A stretch of 64,000 bases of DNA from an uncultured Siphonobacter sp. (GTDB lineage Bacteria; Bacteroidota; Bacteroidia; Cytophagales; Spirosomataceae): NCBI GenBank assembly GCA_913775095.1, contig CAJYIW010000007.1, positions 76,590 to 140,589 of the forward strand, read 5' to 3'. Shown here in pieces: positions 1 to 8,892 of this stretch (the stretch's first letter is position 1; each line of letters starts with the position of its first letter). The position numbers were made by a program, and so were the translations under genes. The notes beneath the pieces are model-generated. The model was not told the origin of the DNA and did not search any database. It worked only from the letters and a program-made list of their open reading frames with translations.

Positions 1-422
1 TACAGTCGGGCAAAACTTACATGCAGCAGAATGATCTGGATGGGCAATTTGCCATTTCAACCCGTGATGACTTCGGAGATCCCGATTACTTTCCCGTGAC
101 CTTTACCCTTCGTTCGCCGCAGCGGGAAGATGGGAAGACGCCCTACGTGATTGGAGGGTTCAATTTCTTCGAACTAACCAAGAACAATCAGATGCACTAT
201 GAAGAAGGGGCGGGAGGGTATCAGGCCACTATTTTGTGTAAACAGGGAGTCTACAACTACCTGTATGCGGTGCCAGGTGCCGACGGCAAACGAGCAGACG
301 AAGAACCCATTGAAGGAGCCTATTCCTTAACCCAGAATACCTACGAGATATTTATCTACCATCGGGCTCCGGGCACCCGGGCTGACCAGCTGGTCGGGTA
401 TCAGGTCATTCAGAAATACTAG
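1..422 (+). CDS. DUF5103 (type IX secretion plug-domain) protein, C-terminal part
   Basis: This is the last ~139 residues of a gene that begins before the window; the frame is open from base 3. The visible part starts SGKTYMQQNDLDGQF and runs through a beta-rich segment (GGFNFFELTKNNQMHYEE, then QGVYNYLYAV) to an IFIYHRAPGTRADQLVGYQ ending. These features match the C-terminus of DUF5103 proteins, a Bacteroidota family annotated as type IX secretion system plug-domain proteins. The role in secretion is family knowledge and cannot be tested on this fragment. A strong hairpin follows the stop. The assignment rests on recognising the C-terminal pattern only. Confidence 0.75.
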   Translation, partial: QSGKTYMQQNDLDGQFAISTRDDFGDPDYFPVTFTLRSPQREDGKTPYVIGGFNFFELTKNNQMHYEEGAGGYQATILCKQGVYNYLYAVPGADGKRADEEPIEGAYSLTQNTYEIFIYHRAPGTRADQLVGYQVIQKY

Positions 423-444
423 TCAGTAGATAGAAGCTGTTACG

Positions 445-474
445 AAAAGAGCGACCCCTGGGGGTCGCTCTTTT
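445..474. terminator. Bidirectional terminator between DUF5103 gene and ychF
   Basis: Inverted repeat with GAGCGACCC/GGGTCGCTC arms, flanked by AAAA on the left and TTTT on the right. It lies between two convergent genes, so it can serve both strands. Confidence 0.75.
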
Positions 475-495
475 GTCGTTAATCCGTTATTCAAC

Positions 496-1599
496 TTAAA
501 CGTTAAAGCGGAAGTGCATGATGTCACCGTCCTGAACAACGTATTCTTTTCCTTCTACGGCCATCTTGCCGGCTTCTTTAATAGCAGCTTCCGTTTTGTA
601 GTGGTTGTAATCATTCAGTTTGATTACTTCTGCCCGGATGAAGCCACGCTCAAAGTCCGAGTGAATCACACCGGCCGCCTGAGGAGCTTTCCATCCCCGC
701 TGGATGGTCCAGGCCCGAACTTCTTTGACACCCGCCGTGAAGTAGGTAATCAGGTTCAGTAAACTATAAGAAGCTTTGATGAGCTGGCTCAAACCAGACT
801 CCTGCAAACCATATTCTTCCAGAAACATCTGACGCTCGTCCAGATCCTCGATTTCAGCAATTTGTGCTTCAATGGCCGCACAAACTACGATTACTTCGGC
901 TTTCTCGTCGGCAATGGCCGCTTTCAGCTGTTCCACAAATTCGTTGGAACCCTGCGTCAGGCTGGATTCATCTACGTTGGCTACGTAAATAACGGGTTTG
1001 ATGGTCAGCAGGTGCAAATCCGCAACGGCTCCTTTTTCTTCTTCTGAAACGTCAACCGTACGAGCTGATTTACCCTGCTCCAGCGTTTTCTTGAATCGGT
1101 ATAACACCTCTACTTCTGCTTTAGCCTTGGCATCGCCACCCGTGCGGGCTGCTTTTTCAATACGCTGAAGTTTCCGGTCTACGGCTTCCAGATCTTTTAA
1201 CTGAAGCTCATAGTCGATGATTTCTTTATCAGAAACGGGATTCACCCGTCCTTCTACGTGAACGATGTTGTCATCATCAAAGCAGCGAACGACGTGAATG
1301 ATGGCATCAACTTCCCGAATATTTGCGAGGAATTTATTACCCAGACCGGCACCCTGACTAGCTCCTTTCACCAGACCAGCAATATCCACGAATTCAATAA
1401 TCGTAGGAATTACCTTCTGGGGATTCACCAGGTTTTCCAGATCTTTCAGCCGTTCGTCAGGAACTTCTACTACGCCGACGTTGGGTTCAATCGTACAGAA
1501 AGGATAATTAGCCGCTTCGGCTTTGGCACTTGATATAGCACTAAATAACGTAGACTTTCCGACGTTCGGCAAGCCCACGATTCCACATTGCAAACCCAT
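496..1599 (-). CDS. ychF: Redox-regulated ATPase YchF (Obg-like)
   Basis: This 367-aa protein has the usual YchF/OLA1 length. The P-loop GLPNVGKST is at residues 9-17 and the G3 motif DIAGL follows near residue 73. The G4 position reads NVDE rather than NKxD, which is the change linked to ATP rather than GTP preference in this family. A coiled-coil insertion occupies the middle, and the C-terminal TGS domain includes the conserved [20 protein letters not shown] stretch. YchF is a translation-associated P-loop ATPase implicated in stress responses. It is transcribed alone and has a good promoter box about 100 bp upstream. Confidence 0.96.
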   Translation of the reverse strand: MGLQCGIVGLPNVGKSTLFSAISSAKAEAANYPFCTIEPNVGVVEVPDERLKDLENLVNPQKVIPTIIEFVDIAGLVKGASQGAGLGNKFLANIREVDAIIHVVRCFDDDNIVHVEGRVNPVSDKEIIDYELQLKDLEAVDRKLQRIEKAARTGGDAKAKAEVEVLYRFKKTLEQGKSARTVDVSEEEKGAVADLHLLTIKPVIYVANVDESSLTQGSNEFVEQLKAAIADEKAEVIVVCAAIEAQIAEIEDLDERQMFLEEYGLQESGLSQLIKASYSLLNLITYFTAGVKEVRAWTIQRGWKAPQAAGVIHSDFERGFIRAEVIKLNDYNHYKTEAAIKEAGKMAVEGKEYVVQDGDIMHFRFNV

Positions 1600-1696
1600 G
1601 GTTGGCGAAAGATATTGATTTAAAAATCAGTGATAATCAGTTCAACTGACTCGATTGTAAACAAAACTGTTTTGAACAGAGTGCGAATCAGAACTG

Positions 1697-1704
1697 CAAA
1701 GGTA
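1697..1704 (-). promoter_or_regulatory. Bacteroidota -7 box (TACCTTTG) for ychF
   Basis: Read on the minus strand this is TACCTTTG, a full match to the Bacteroidota -7 consensus TAnnTTTG. It lies 98 bp upstream of the ychF ATG. No convincing -33 TTG was found at the expected spacing. Confidence 0.45.
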
Positions 1705-1717
1705 CAACTATAAACCA

Positions 1718-1748
1718 ACAAAAAAGCCTTCGCCACAGCAAAGGCTTT
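1718..1748 (-). terminator. Terminator of the PUR/DUF3276 gene
   Basis: Stem AAGCCTT/AAGGCTT with a 10-nt loop, followed on the minus strand by a run of T. It lies about 70 bp past the stop of the DUF3276 gene and ahead of ychF. Confidence 0.65.
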
Positions 1749-1815
1749 CTTAAGATCTTCACAATCAGATAAAACTGTTAGGGGTATCAGTTGATCATAA
1801 AGGAACAGATTGTGG

Positions 1816-2136
1816 TTAATCCCATTTCAGATCGCTCCGGTATTCATCATCTTCTTCACGGGCCGCGAATTGAGAGAAATCGAATTCAGGCATAAGCTCC
1901 GTCTTCACATGGTCAACCGCGTTTTTAAGAGCATCTACGAACTTATCAAAATCTTCCTTGTACAGGAACATTTTGTGTTTTTCGTAAGCAAAACCATCTC
2001 CCTGAGGGTAACGACGACTTTCGGTAATAGTGATGTAGTAATCGTTGGCACGGGTGGATTTCACGTCGAAGAAGTAAGTCCGCTTGCCAGCCTTGACACG
2101 TTTCGAGTAGAGTTCTTCTCGTTCTTTTTCAGCCAC
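1816..2136 (-). CDS. PUR-alpha-like DNA/RNA-binding protein (DUF3276)
   Basis: A 106-aa acidic-tailed protein with the single PUR repeat characteristic of DUF3276: SKRVKAGKRTYFFDVKST near the start, then DYYITITESRR and KHKMFLYKEDFDKFVDAL. These short proteins are widespread in Bacteroidota and share the fold of eukaryotic Pur-alpha, a single-stranded nucleic acid binder. The last ~15 residues are rich in Glu and Asp. Its own terminator lies downstream, so it is probably monocistronic. The target nucleic acid is unknown. Confidence 0.9.
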   Translation of the reverse strand: MAEKEREELYSKRVKAGKRTYFFDVKSTRANDYYITITESRRYPQGDGFAYEKHKMFLYKEDFDKFVDALKNAVDHVKTELMPEFDFSQFAAREEDDEYRSDLKWD

Positions 2137-2408
2137 AATTTTGGAAGTTTATGGTTTGATCGCTCGTAAAAATAGAAAGAAAGCCTTTTGTCGCAAAAAA
2201 AACGTAGAAAATAAGGGCCGGTTTTACAAAAACGGTAGAATCTAGGGCGTTCAAACGAAAAGAGGAAAATCGGGATGAGTAAAAATCTTACCTAAGAAGA
2301 GCGTTTTAAACCTTTTTCTTATTCAAAAGTTAATTCTTTTATCCTTCAATCAGGCAGAACTTTTTTTGGTAAATTTAGTTCGCCCCAATATAATAATTAA
2401 GCATACGA
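2137..2408. promoter_or_regulatory. Intergenic promoter region between DUF3276 gene and RlpA locus
   Basis: AT-rich spacer between divergent transcripts. A TAAATTTA sequence at 2370-2377 matches the TAnnTTTG box except for the last base. It would place a plus-strand transcript start just before the small reading frame at 2409. No hairpin or RNA gene was recognised. Confidence 0.3.
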
Positions 2409-2609
2409 ATGTCAACAGCCAACCTTCTAAATTTATATGATTATTTAAGTAATCTTTTGGGTAAAAATGAGAAAGTTATTCCCATCTCGAAAATAGGTGT
2501 TACCTTTGTTTCTGAACTCTACTCAGTTCATGGCAATTCGCCCAAAGTGCTCCCGCCGCTGCTGAAGCATAACGTTAGTTCTTTGAACCACAAAACGAAC
2601 TGCCTATGA
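2409..2609 (+). CDS. Possible 66-aa leader ORF coupled to the RlpA-like gene
   Basis: A 66-codon frame (begins MSTANLLNLYDYLSNLL) starting 31 bp after a near-consensus -7 box. Its stop overlaps the next start in an ATGA arrangement (2606-2609), the classic layout for translational coupling. The protein matches no family I recognise and has no signal peptide or membrane segment. It may be a genuine small gene, a regulatory leader, or chance coding. The overlap and promoter position are the only support. Confidence 0.35.
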   Translation: MSTANLLNLYDYLSNLLGKNEKVIPISKIGVTFVSELYSVHGNSPKVLPPLLKHNVSSLNHKTNCL

Positions 2610-3106
2610 ATAGTTGGACACGTAGAGTGGTAACAGCTTTGTTACTAAATCTAAGTATTTTACCGTGTATCGCTCAGGCTCATTATTCGGTGTATTATAA
2701 GAAATACCCACCCGTGAAAAGACCACTGGGTAAAGAATTTAAAGGACGGGCTACTTACTACGGTAAACAGTACTACGGTAGACGCACAGCGAGTGGAGAG
2801 CGTTTAAAAAATGGTACTTGTGCTCATAAGACACTACCATACGGCTCCATGGTCGAGGTGACTAATCTTAAAAACGGCCGCAAAACCATCGTCAGAGTAA
2901 TTGACCGCGGCCCATTCGGAAAGAATCGTGACATTGATCTTTCCTACGATGCCGCTCAGAAGCTGGGCATGACTCAGACAGGCATCGTTCCAGTAAACCT
3001 TAGGGTCGTTGGTACAAACGGAATAGTTTTATTACGACCCAAACAATATCTTCTCGAAGATAACGCCACGATTACCGCAAGAGCGGACATGGTAGCACAA
3101 GAGTAG
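2606..3106 (+). CDS. Septal ring lytic transglycosylase RlpA family protein
   Basis: A 166-aa exported protein. The N-terminal signal peptide runs to about residue 25 (cleavage near AQA-HYS). A double-psi beta-barrel domain follows: GRATYYGKQYYGRRTASGERL, then AHKTLPYGSMVEVTN and VIDRGPFGKNRDIDLSYDAAQKLGM. The DRGP and DIDLS motifs are the RlpA signature. There is no SPOR domain, so it would not bind denuded septal peptidoglycan as long RlpA proteins do. Family members act on or bind peptidoglycan in the periplasm or outer membrane. A second RlpA-like gene lies at 35264-35737. Confidence 0.88.
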   Translation: MNSWTRRVVTALLLNLSILPCIAQAHYSVYYKKYPPVKRPLGKEFKGRATYYGKQYYGRRTASGERLKNGTCAHKTLPYGSMVEVTNLKNGRKTIVRVIDRGPFGKNRDIDLSYDAAQKLGMTQTGIVPVNLRVVGTNGIVLLRPKQYLLEDNATITARADMVAQE

Positions 3107-3368
3107 ATTATTTAACAAGGGAGGTACAACAAAAGAGTGTACCAAGTGAATGTTTCAGCGGCAGCTTTTTTTTTGACCGCAATTTTCGTTCAGTTAAGAG
3201 GGATAAAAGGTTCAGTCTCTTGATACTTTCCGAAAGTTGCGGTCTTCTTTTTGTCCTTCCAGAAAGATTTTTCCCTTTTCAGCCAAACTTTCCTTAGTTT
3301 TTCCGTTATTAATTAATGAAAACGCATGCTCTTCTGACGTTTTTACCTCTGAAAAGACTCTAGACTTT

Positions 3369-4274
3369 ATGGCGATTGATCTTACCAAAGCCCGCGAATA
3401 CGGTAGTATTGAATTTCTGGCCCGCCAGATGGTAGAAGGCTTCATTACCGGGCTGCATAAATCACCTTTTCACGGATTTTCGGTGGAATTCGCCGAGCAT
3501 CGCTTGTATAATACGGGAGAAAGCACCCGGCATGTGGACTGGAAAGTATTCGGTAAAACGGATCGTCTGTATACCAAGCGATACGAGGAAGAAACCAATC
3601 TTCGCTGCCATCTGCTGATTGATACCTCTTCGTCCATGTATTATCCCGAAAAGAGTAACGGAAAAATTACCTTCAGCATCCTGGCGGCGGCGGCTCTGGC
3701 GTATCTGTTGCAGAAACAAAGAGATGCGGTATCACTGACTACTTTTTCGGAAGGCGTGGAGATTCAGTTACCCACGCGTTCGACGCCTTCGCACATTCAC
3801 AAGATTTTCGTTACCCTCCAGCAGTTACTCCAGCAGCCGAAACCCAATCGTAAATCAACCGTTGCCGAAGTCATTCATCAGATTGCCGAGCAGATTCACC
3901 GTCGCTCGCTGGTGATTCTGTTCAGTGATATGTTCGACGACATTGAGAATTCGGACAAGATCTTTGCCGCCTTGCAGCACCTCAAACACAATCGGCATGA
4001 AGTATTACTTTTTCACGTTACCGACCGTCAGACCGAAGAAGAATTTAATTTTGAAGAACGTCCGTATGAGTTTATTGATCTGGAAAGCGGAGAAAAAGTA
4101 CGGGTACAGCCGGGGCAGGTAAAAGAGTACTACCGGACGGCGATCCAGAAGTTTTACTATGACCTTCGCATGAAATGCAATCAATATAAAATCGATTTTA
4201 TAGAAGCCGATATTTCACAGGGTTTTGACCCCATTCTGTCGTCTTATTTAGTAAAACGATCGAAAATGCGATAG
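3369..4274 (+). CDS. DUF58 domain-containing protein (VWA-like)
   Basis: A 301-aa cytoplasmic protein of the DUF58 family. The conserved core GFSVEFAEHRLYNTGE, then DWKVFGKTDRLYTKRYEEE, leads into a von Willebrand A-like fold with a MIDAS-type DTSSSM motif. LVILFSDMFDD in the second half is a typical VWA strand. In Bacteroidota such genes usually sit with a MoxR ATPase and Bat proteins; here none is adjacent, so this is a detached copy. I start it at MAIDLTKAREYGS because an upstream extension of 44 codons in the same frame is not family-like. Confidence 0.9.
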   Translation: MAIDLTKAREYGSIEFLARQMVEGFITGLHKSPFHGFSVEFAEHRLYNTGESTRHVDWKVFGKTDRLYTKRYEEETNLRCHLLIDTSSSMYYPEKSNGKITFSILAAAALAYLLQKQRDAVSLTTFSEGVEIQLPTRSTPSHIHKIFVTLQQLLQQPKPNRKSTVAEVIHQIAEQIHRRSLVILFSDMFDDIENSDKIFAALQHLKHNRHEVLLFHVTDRQTEEEFNFEERPYEFIDLESGEKVRVQPGQVKEYYRTAIQKFYYDLRMKCNQYKIDFIEADISQGFDPILSSYLVKRSKMR

Positions 4275-4321
4275 TCATTGCGATCGACCATCTCCTTCTT
4301 TTCAAAAGATACTTCCAGATT

Positions 4322-5161
4322 ATGGTTAAAAAATTGTTACCCCTTTTCCTGCTGGCTTCGCTAGCCGGGTATGCTCAGAAACCCTCTACTCCCCAGAAAC
4401 CCGGTATGGTTTCTTACACCTATCGGCACAGCTTTGCCAAAGATGTGGGAGCAACGCTGGATACCATCAAGGCTTTCGGAATTACGGATATGGAGTTCTC
4501 AAACCTGTTTGGCCGGAAAGCCGAGGAGATCAAACAGTTACTGGATGACCGCCAAATGCAGTGTTCCTCTTTTGGGGTCAGTTATGATGATTTTCTGAAT
4601 AAGACGGATGAAGTAGCCCGAAATGCCAAAGCTTTAGGAGCGAAGTATGTGCGGGTCGCCTGGATTCCTCATAACGGACCCTTCACGCTCCAGATGGCTG
4701 AAGAAACCGTGGCTAACTTCAATCGGGTAGGAAAGGTATTAAAGGAAAACCATGGCCTGACGTTTTGTTACCACAACCACGGGTTTGAATTTGAACCATA
4801 TGAAAAAGGAACGCTGTTCGATTACATCGTTCAGAAAACCAATCCTGATTACGTAAGCTTTGAAATGGATATTCTCTGGACGTTTTTCCCAGGGCACAAT
4901 CCGGCGGAGTTGCTTCAGAAATACGGCAAGCGATTCAAGCTCATGCACCTGAAGGATTTGAAGAAAGGAGTGAAGGGTAACCTGTCGGGAGGAACTCCCG
5001 TTGAAAACGATGTGGCTCTGGGAACAGGTCAGCTGAATCTGCCTGAAATCATGAAAGCGGCCAAAAAGTATTCAGGTATCCAGCATTATTACATCGAAGA
5101 CGAAAGCCCGAATGTAAATAAACAGGTTCCGCAGACGATTGCTTATCTGAAGAAGCTGTAA
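4322..5161 (+). CDS. Secreted sugar phosphate isomerase/epimerase-like TIM barrel
   Basis: A 279-aa protein with a Sec signal peptide (cleavage near GYAQ at ~19), so it acts outside the cytoplasm. The body is a xylose isomerase-like (AP endonuclease 2) TIM barrel. Candidate metal or active-site stretches include FCYHNHGFEFEP, FEMDILWTF, FKLMHLKDLK and YYIEDE, which supply the Glu, Asp and His residues expected for this fold. The substrate is not evident. Several exported members of this superfamily in Bacteroidota occur with DUF1080 and Gfo/Idh/MocA enzymes of 3-keto-sugar metabolism; here it stands alone. Confidence 0.85.
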   Translation: MVKKLLPLFLLASLAGYAQKPSTPQKPGMVSYTYRHSFAKDVGATLDTIKAFGITDMEFSNLFGRKAEEIKQLLDDRQMQCSSFGVSYDDFLNKTDEVARNAKALGAKYVRVAWIPHNGPFTLQMAEETVANFNRVGKVLKENHGLTFCYHNHGFEFEPYEKGTLFDYIVQKTNPDYVSFEMDILWTFFPGHNPAELLQKYGKRFKLMHLKDLKKGVKGNLSGGTPVENDVALGTGQLNLPEIMKAAKKYSGIQHYYIEDESPNVNKQVPQTIAYLKKL

Positions 5162-5171
5162 ATGAAGAAAC

Positions 5172-5221
5172 AAAAACCAAAGAAGGCTGATCGACATGTC
5201 GATCAGCCTTCTTTGGTTTTT
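5172..5221. terminator. Bidirectional terminator, perfect 50-bp palindrome
   Basis: Twenty-five-base arms meet with no spacer (centre ACATGT) and end in A5/T5 runs. It separates two convergent genes and begins 10 bp after one stop and ends 10 bp before the other. Confidence 0.85.
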
Positions 5222-5231
5222 GTTCAGCGAA

Positions 5232-6662
5232 TTACTTTTTCGCGGGCTGGCTCAACAGAAACTCAAAGTATTTGTCAAGTTCTTCCGCAGGAAAGCGTCG
5301 GGCCAGAATCTTTTTATCCTTATCCAGCACGTAAATCGTGGGCGTAGCCTGAGCGTCAAAGGTATTGAGGTAATCGGTGTAATGAACGGTTTTTCCCTGA
5401 GCGTCCTTATGAACGTCGATGACGTTGATAAAATCCTGCGTTTTGAATTCGTGAATAAACTTTTTCCATTCCGGTACATCACGCCGTAAGTCAGTAGCGT
5501 AGATTTTTACCCCTTTGTTTTTATACTTCTCATAAAACTTTTTGATTCCCGGAGTCGATTCCCGGCAGTGACTGCAGTCGTCAGAGTAAATGAGAAGAAC
5601 CGTATAATTGGCTTTCACGTCATACAGATTCAGCGGTTTTCCCAGCGTATCCGTTTGGTACATGTTTGGGATTTTACTGCCCGTCAATAAAGGCTTCAGA
5701 ACTTTGATCCTTTTTTTGAAACTGGTGACCGTGCTTGAGTCCCACAATACGGGTTCGCCTACGTAGTACTTCTCGCCCATGTGAACAAAGAGGGCTTCCG
5801 TTCCCAGTACCCTGGACTGTTCATACTTATTGGTAATGCGATACGCTACGTACCGACGCATCTCATTGCCCTTCGCCCGCGACATTAGCATATCCGCTTC
5901 TTTGATCAGAGAATCCGGAACCTGGTGAACCAGATTATCAAAGTAATAATCCAGTTTCTGCTGGAGGAATGGCGTGCGTAATAACCGCTCGTCGGTGAGG
6001 TCGACACCGTCGAAGTAGTGCTTTTTATAGTAACGATAGGCAAACGTCGAATCGGTTTTTCCGTTGGGTAACTTGGGAGCGGCGGGCACTTCCGGTTCAC
6101 CGGCGGCTTTAAACAATTGGGCAGTGAAAGATCCCGCGTGTTCCCGAATGAATTTTTTACGGTATTCCTGAAGGTCTTTTTGAATGGTTTTTATCTTTTC
6201 TGCCGCAGTCGGATCGGTCTGGGCAGCGGCCCGCAGTTTTTGCAAAGCGGCCACCTGAGTTTTCATCTGATTATTCATCTGATAAAAAAGCTCGTTTTCC
6301 ATGGAACCCGTCACTTTCAGATTCTGCGGTGGATTCCCGGCGGCTACGCTTTCTTTATCCGTGAATAGTTCAAATTGCTGATCGGCATCGACTATCACAT
6401 CAAACAGACGCCACTGGCTGATCGAAATAACGTACAAACCTTCGGGTAGTTTCTGGGTTCCACTAAAGGTGAATGTACCCTGAGCATCGGCCTTGGCCGT
6501 ATCCTGAACGAAGAATTGTCCGTTACCCAGGCCGGTATAATAAGCCAGGTAGCAGGTGCTATCCTGTAAGCCTTTGACGTGAGCAGTGATCTTATATCCG
6601 GACTGGGCAAATGCCGCGTAACTGAACAAAGTCAGCAGCAGAAGGGAGAAAAAGTGACGCAT
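5232..6662 (-). CDS. TlpA-like thiol-disulfide oxidoreductase with DUF4369 N-terminus
   Basis: A 476-aa exported protein with a signal peptide ending AAFAQ. A DUF4369-like beta domain (KITAHVKGLQDSTCYLAYY) follows, then a helical middle part and a C-terminal thioredoxin fold with CSHC at ~363-366 and the cis-proline segment QATPTIYVLD. This is the usual architecture of Bacteroidota periplasmic thioredoxin-like reductases. I start at the Met at 6662 because a -7 box (6684-6691) overlaps the next upstream Met. The redox partner is unknown. Confidence 0.88.
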   Translation of the reverse strand: MRHFFSLLLLTLFSYAAFAQSGYKITAHVKGLQDSTCYLAYYTGLGNGQFFVQDTAKADAQGTFTFSGTQKLPEGLYVISISQWRLFDVIVDADQQFELFTDKESVAAGNPPQNLKVTGSMENELFYQMNNQMKTQVAALQKLRAAAQTDPTAAEKIKTIQKDLQEYRKKFIREHAGSFTAQLFKAAGEPEVPAAPKLPNGKTDSTFAYRYYKKHYFDGVDLTDERLLRTPFLQQKLDYYFDNLVHQVPDSLIKEADMLMSRAKGNEMRRYVAYRITNKYEQSRVLGTEALFVHMGEKYYVGEPVLWDSSTVTSFKKRIKVLKPLLTGSKIPNMYQTDTLGKPLNLYDVKANYTVLLIYSDDCSHCRESTPGIKKFYEKYKNKGVKIYATDLRRDVPEWKKFIHEFKTQDFINVIDVHKDAQGKTVHYTDYLNTFDAQATPTIYVLDKDKKILARRFPAEELDKYFEFLLSQPAKK

Positions 6663-6683
6663 GGATTCAATGAAATGGATACT

Positions 6684-6691
6684 CAAAGGTA
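6684..6691 (-). promoter_or_regulatory. Bacteroidota -7 box (TACCTTTG) for the TlpA-like gene
   Basis: Full match to TAnnTTTG on the minus strand, 21 bp before the chosen ATG. It argues against the longer reading frame that would start inside it. Confidence 0.5.
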
Positions 6692-6763
6692 ACGGTTAAT
6701 CGAATAAAGTTGCGGAACTTTGCTGAGAAGACCGTGTCCGTACAACGAAATCCTTCCCTTTCT

Positions 6764-7522
6764 ATGTTCTTTATCCTTTCTAAAATTTTCTTTTACCTCT
6801 TGATGCCCATCACTTTTCTGGTGTATGGATTGGTGTGGGCCATCGTTGCTAAATCACCCCGACGCAAAAAGCAGGCGGTAGTAGCCACGCTAATGGGATT
6901 GTTTATCATGAGCAATGGCTTTTTCGTGAATGAGATAACCCGAATGTGGGAGTATGCTCCCCGAACCCTGACTGCTGAGGAAACGTATGATCTGGCCGTA
7001 GTATTAACCGGGGGAATCGCGGATAAAAAAGGCGATAACATGCATTTTGGCAACTCAGCGGACCGCATTTTGCAACCTCTGTTTCTCTATAAAGAAGGAA
7101 AAATCAGGAAGATTCTTATTTCTGGCGGCTCAGGATCGGTATCTACTCAGGCTGATTCGGCCACGGAAGGGCTGGTCGCGGCTCATTTACTGATAACGGC
7201 GGGGGTTGCCAAAGAAGACATCTCCCTGGAAGGAACGTCAAGAAATACGCGGGAAAATGCGATGAATACCGCAAAAATCTTAAAGGGGAAGAATCAGAAA
7301 ATTTTACTCGTCACTTCCGCCTTTCACATGCGTAGAGCCGTGGGCTGTTTTGAAAAGGCAAATGTAAAGGTAAGTCCTTACGCGACGGACTTCTACGCAA
7401 CGAATGATGCTTACACCTGGGATCAGTTTTTAATTCCTCAGGAGTATAATCTGTTTACCTTGTATCGCGTGGTACATGAAATACTGGGTTATTGCGTGTA
7501 CCGGGTGGTGGGTTACCTATAA
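6764..7522 (+). CDS. YdcF family membrane protein (DUF218, ElyC/SanA-like)
   Basis: A 252-aa protein with two N-terminal hydrophobic segments (MFFILSKIFFYLLMP and GLFIMSNGFFV) followed by a DUF218 domain. Recognisable parts are LAVVLTGGIAD, RILQPLFLYKEGKIRKILISGG, TSRNTRENAMNTAKIL and ILLVTSAFHMRRAVGCFEK. Members include E. coli ElyC, YdcF and SanA, linked to envelope biogenesis and precursor-lipid control. The start is placed at the Met that directly opens the first membrane helix. It is divergent from the TlpA-like gene. Confidence 0.9.
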   Translation: MFFILSKIFFYLLMPITFLVYGLVWAIVAKSPRRKKQAVVATLMGLFIMSNGFFVNEITRMWEYAPRTLTAEETYDLAVVLTGGIADKKGDNMHFGNSADRILQPLFLYKEGKIRKILISGGSGSVSTQADSATEGLVAAHLLITAGVAKEDISLEGTSRNTRENAMNTAKILKGKNQKILLVTSAFHMRRAVGCFEKANVKVSPYATDFYATNDAYTWDQFLIPQEYNLFTLYRVVHEILGYCVYRVVGYL

Positions 7523-7561
7523 GAACTCGTGAAGAAAGAGGAACCCGCTGAGTTTCAGTTT

Positions 7562-7603
7562 CTACAAAAGAGCTGGAAGGAACACCCTTCCGCTCTTTTG
7601 TAG
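7562..7603. terminator. Bidirectional terminator between ydcF-like gene and pfkA
   Basis: Long stem formed by CTACAAAAGAGC and GCTCTTTTGTAG, extended by GGAAGG/CCTTCC around a short loop. It lies between two convergent genes. Confidence 0.8.
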
Positions 7604-7607
7604 ACGA

Positions 7608-8582
7608 TTAGGAAAGGATGTGAACCATTCGTAATAAATCATCCGAAATGGGTTTATCCTTGGTAATACATTCGATGAATGGCGTGTACACCAGTCGGTT
7701 ATTCACGACACCCGTCATGACGTTTTTCTGCCCACGCAGTAAGCCTTCGATGGCTCCCAGGCCCAGACGGCTCGCCAGAATACGATCCTGTGCGGAAGGA
7801 ACCCCACCCCGCTGAATGTGGCCGAGCGTCGTTACCCGAATGTCCACTTCAACATCAATGCTTTTCTTGATTTTTTCGGCAATCTCCGTTGCACGGCCTT
7901 CTTTTTCGCCTTCGGCAACCACCACGATGGAAGAAGATTTCTTCTTGACAAAACCCTGTTTCAAGGTCTTGATAACAGCCGAAACGGGTTCCGAATGATC
8001 TTCCGGCACGACAACGAACTCGGCACCGCCGCCAATTCCTGACTGAATGGCGATATACCCCGAATCGCGACCCATTACTTCAATGAAGAATACGCGGTCG
8101 TGAGAGTCAGCGGTATCCCGAATTTTATCGATGGCGTCGAGTGACGTATTGACGGCTGTATCGTAACCAATGGTATAATCCGTTCCGTACAAATCATTAT
8201 CGATTGTACCGGGAGCACCTACCGTTGGAATTTTGAATTCATTGAAAAAGATCTCGGCTCCGGTAAATGTACCATTGCCTCCAATGGCTACCAGGCCTTC
8301 AATGCCCAGAGCTTTTAGGTTATTGTAAGCCTCCTGACGACCTTCTGGGGTAGTAAAACGACGCGAACGAGCCGATTTAAGAATGGTACCGCCCCGCTGA
8401 ATTATATTAGAAACATCGCGGGAAGTCATGGGATAAATATCACCTTCGATCATGCCGCTGTACCCCCGACGAATCCCAAAAACTTCTACTTTATGGTACA
8501 TCGCTCCCCGCACTACTGCCCGGATACAGGCATTCATACCAGGGGCGTCTCCTCCGGAGGTAAACACTGCAATACGCTTCAT
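7608..8582 (-). CDS. pfkA: 6-phosphofructokinase
   Basis: A 324-aa ATP-type phosphofructokinase catalysing the committed step of glycolysis. It opens MKRIAVFTSGGDAPGMNACIRAV, has the catalytic PGTIDNDLYGTDYTIGYDTAVNT stretch, and MGRDSGYIA for sugar binding. The nucleotide loop reads GGNGTFTGA where most ATP-dependent enzymes have GGDGS, so the usual Asp is Asn; the Gly that separates ATP from pyrophosphate enzymes is kept. A longer frame adds four residues upstream; I use the family-standard MKRI start. It appears monocistronic. Confidence 0.95.
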   Translation of the reverse strand: MKRIAVFTSGGDAPGMNACIRAVVRGAMYHKVEVFGIRRGYSGMIEGDIYPMTSRDVSNIIQRGGTILKSARSRRFTTPEGRQEAYNNLKALGIEGLVAIGGNGTFTGAEIFFNEFKIPTVGAPGTIDNDLYGTDYTIGYDTAVNTSLDAIDKIRDTADSHDRVFFIEVMGRDSGYIAIQSGIGGGAEFVVVPEDHSEPVSAVIKTLKQGFVKKKSSSIVVVAEGEKEGRATEIAEKIKKSIDVEVDIRVTTLGHIQRGGVPSAQDRILASRLGLGAIEGLLRGQKNVMTGVVNNRLVYTPFIECITKDKPISDDLLRMVHILS

Positions 8583-8665
8583 ATTTGTGGTCAAGCCCGT
8601 GTTAAATTAATTGGTTGTAAATGGGATTTTAAAAAATTTTCACTGGGTTCCCTCTAAACTTTCTG

Positions 8666-8673
8666 CAAATTTA
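8666..8673 (-). promoter_or_regulatory. Bacteroidota -7 box (TAAATTTG) for pfkA
   Basis: Full TAnnTTTG match on the minus strand, about 83 bp upstream of pfkA. No clear -33 TTG at standard spacing. Confidence 0.45.
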
Positions 8674-8892
8674 CAGCTTCTTTTACTCTATTGGCTTAAT
8701 GAACTTCAAAAATCAAGGACTTCATGGTAATTTAATAAGAAACCATCTTTTTTTCCAGAACTTTACGTACGTATGAATAAGTTTATCAGCTATTTTCAAC
8801 AAATAACCCTCATCGCTGGTTCTTAAATAAATACAAAAAAATCTTTTGCCTTTTTGCCCCTGGTGGACGCAAATGCCGTAGGGTCTGTGAAT

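Noticed and set aside
3212..3445. 77-aa minus-strand frame near the DUF58 start
   Set aside because: Antisense to the DUF58 gene, no motif or promoter.
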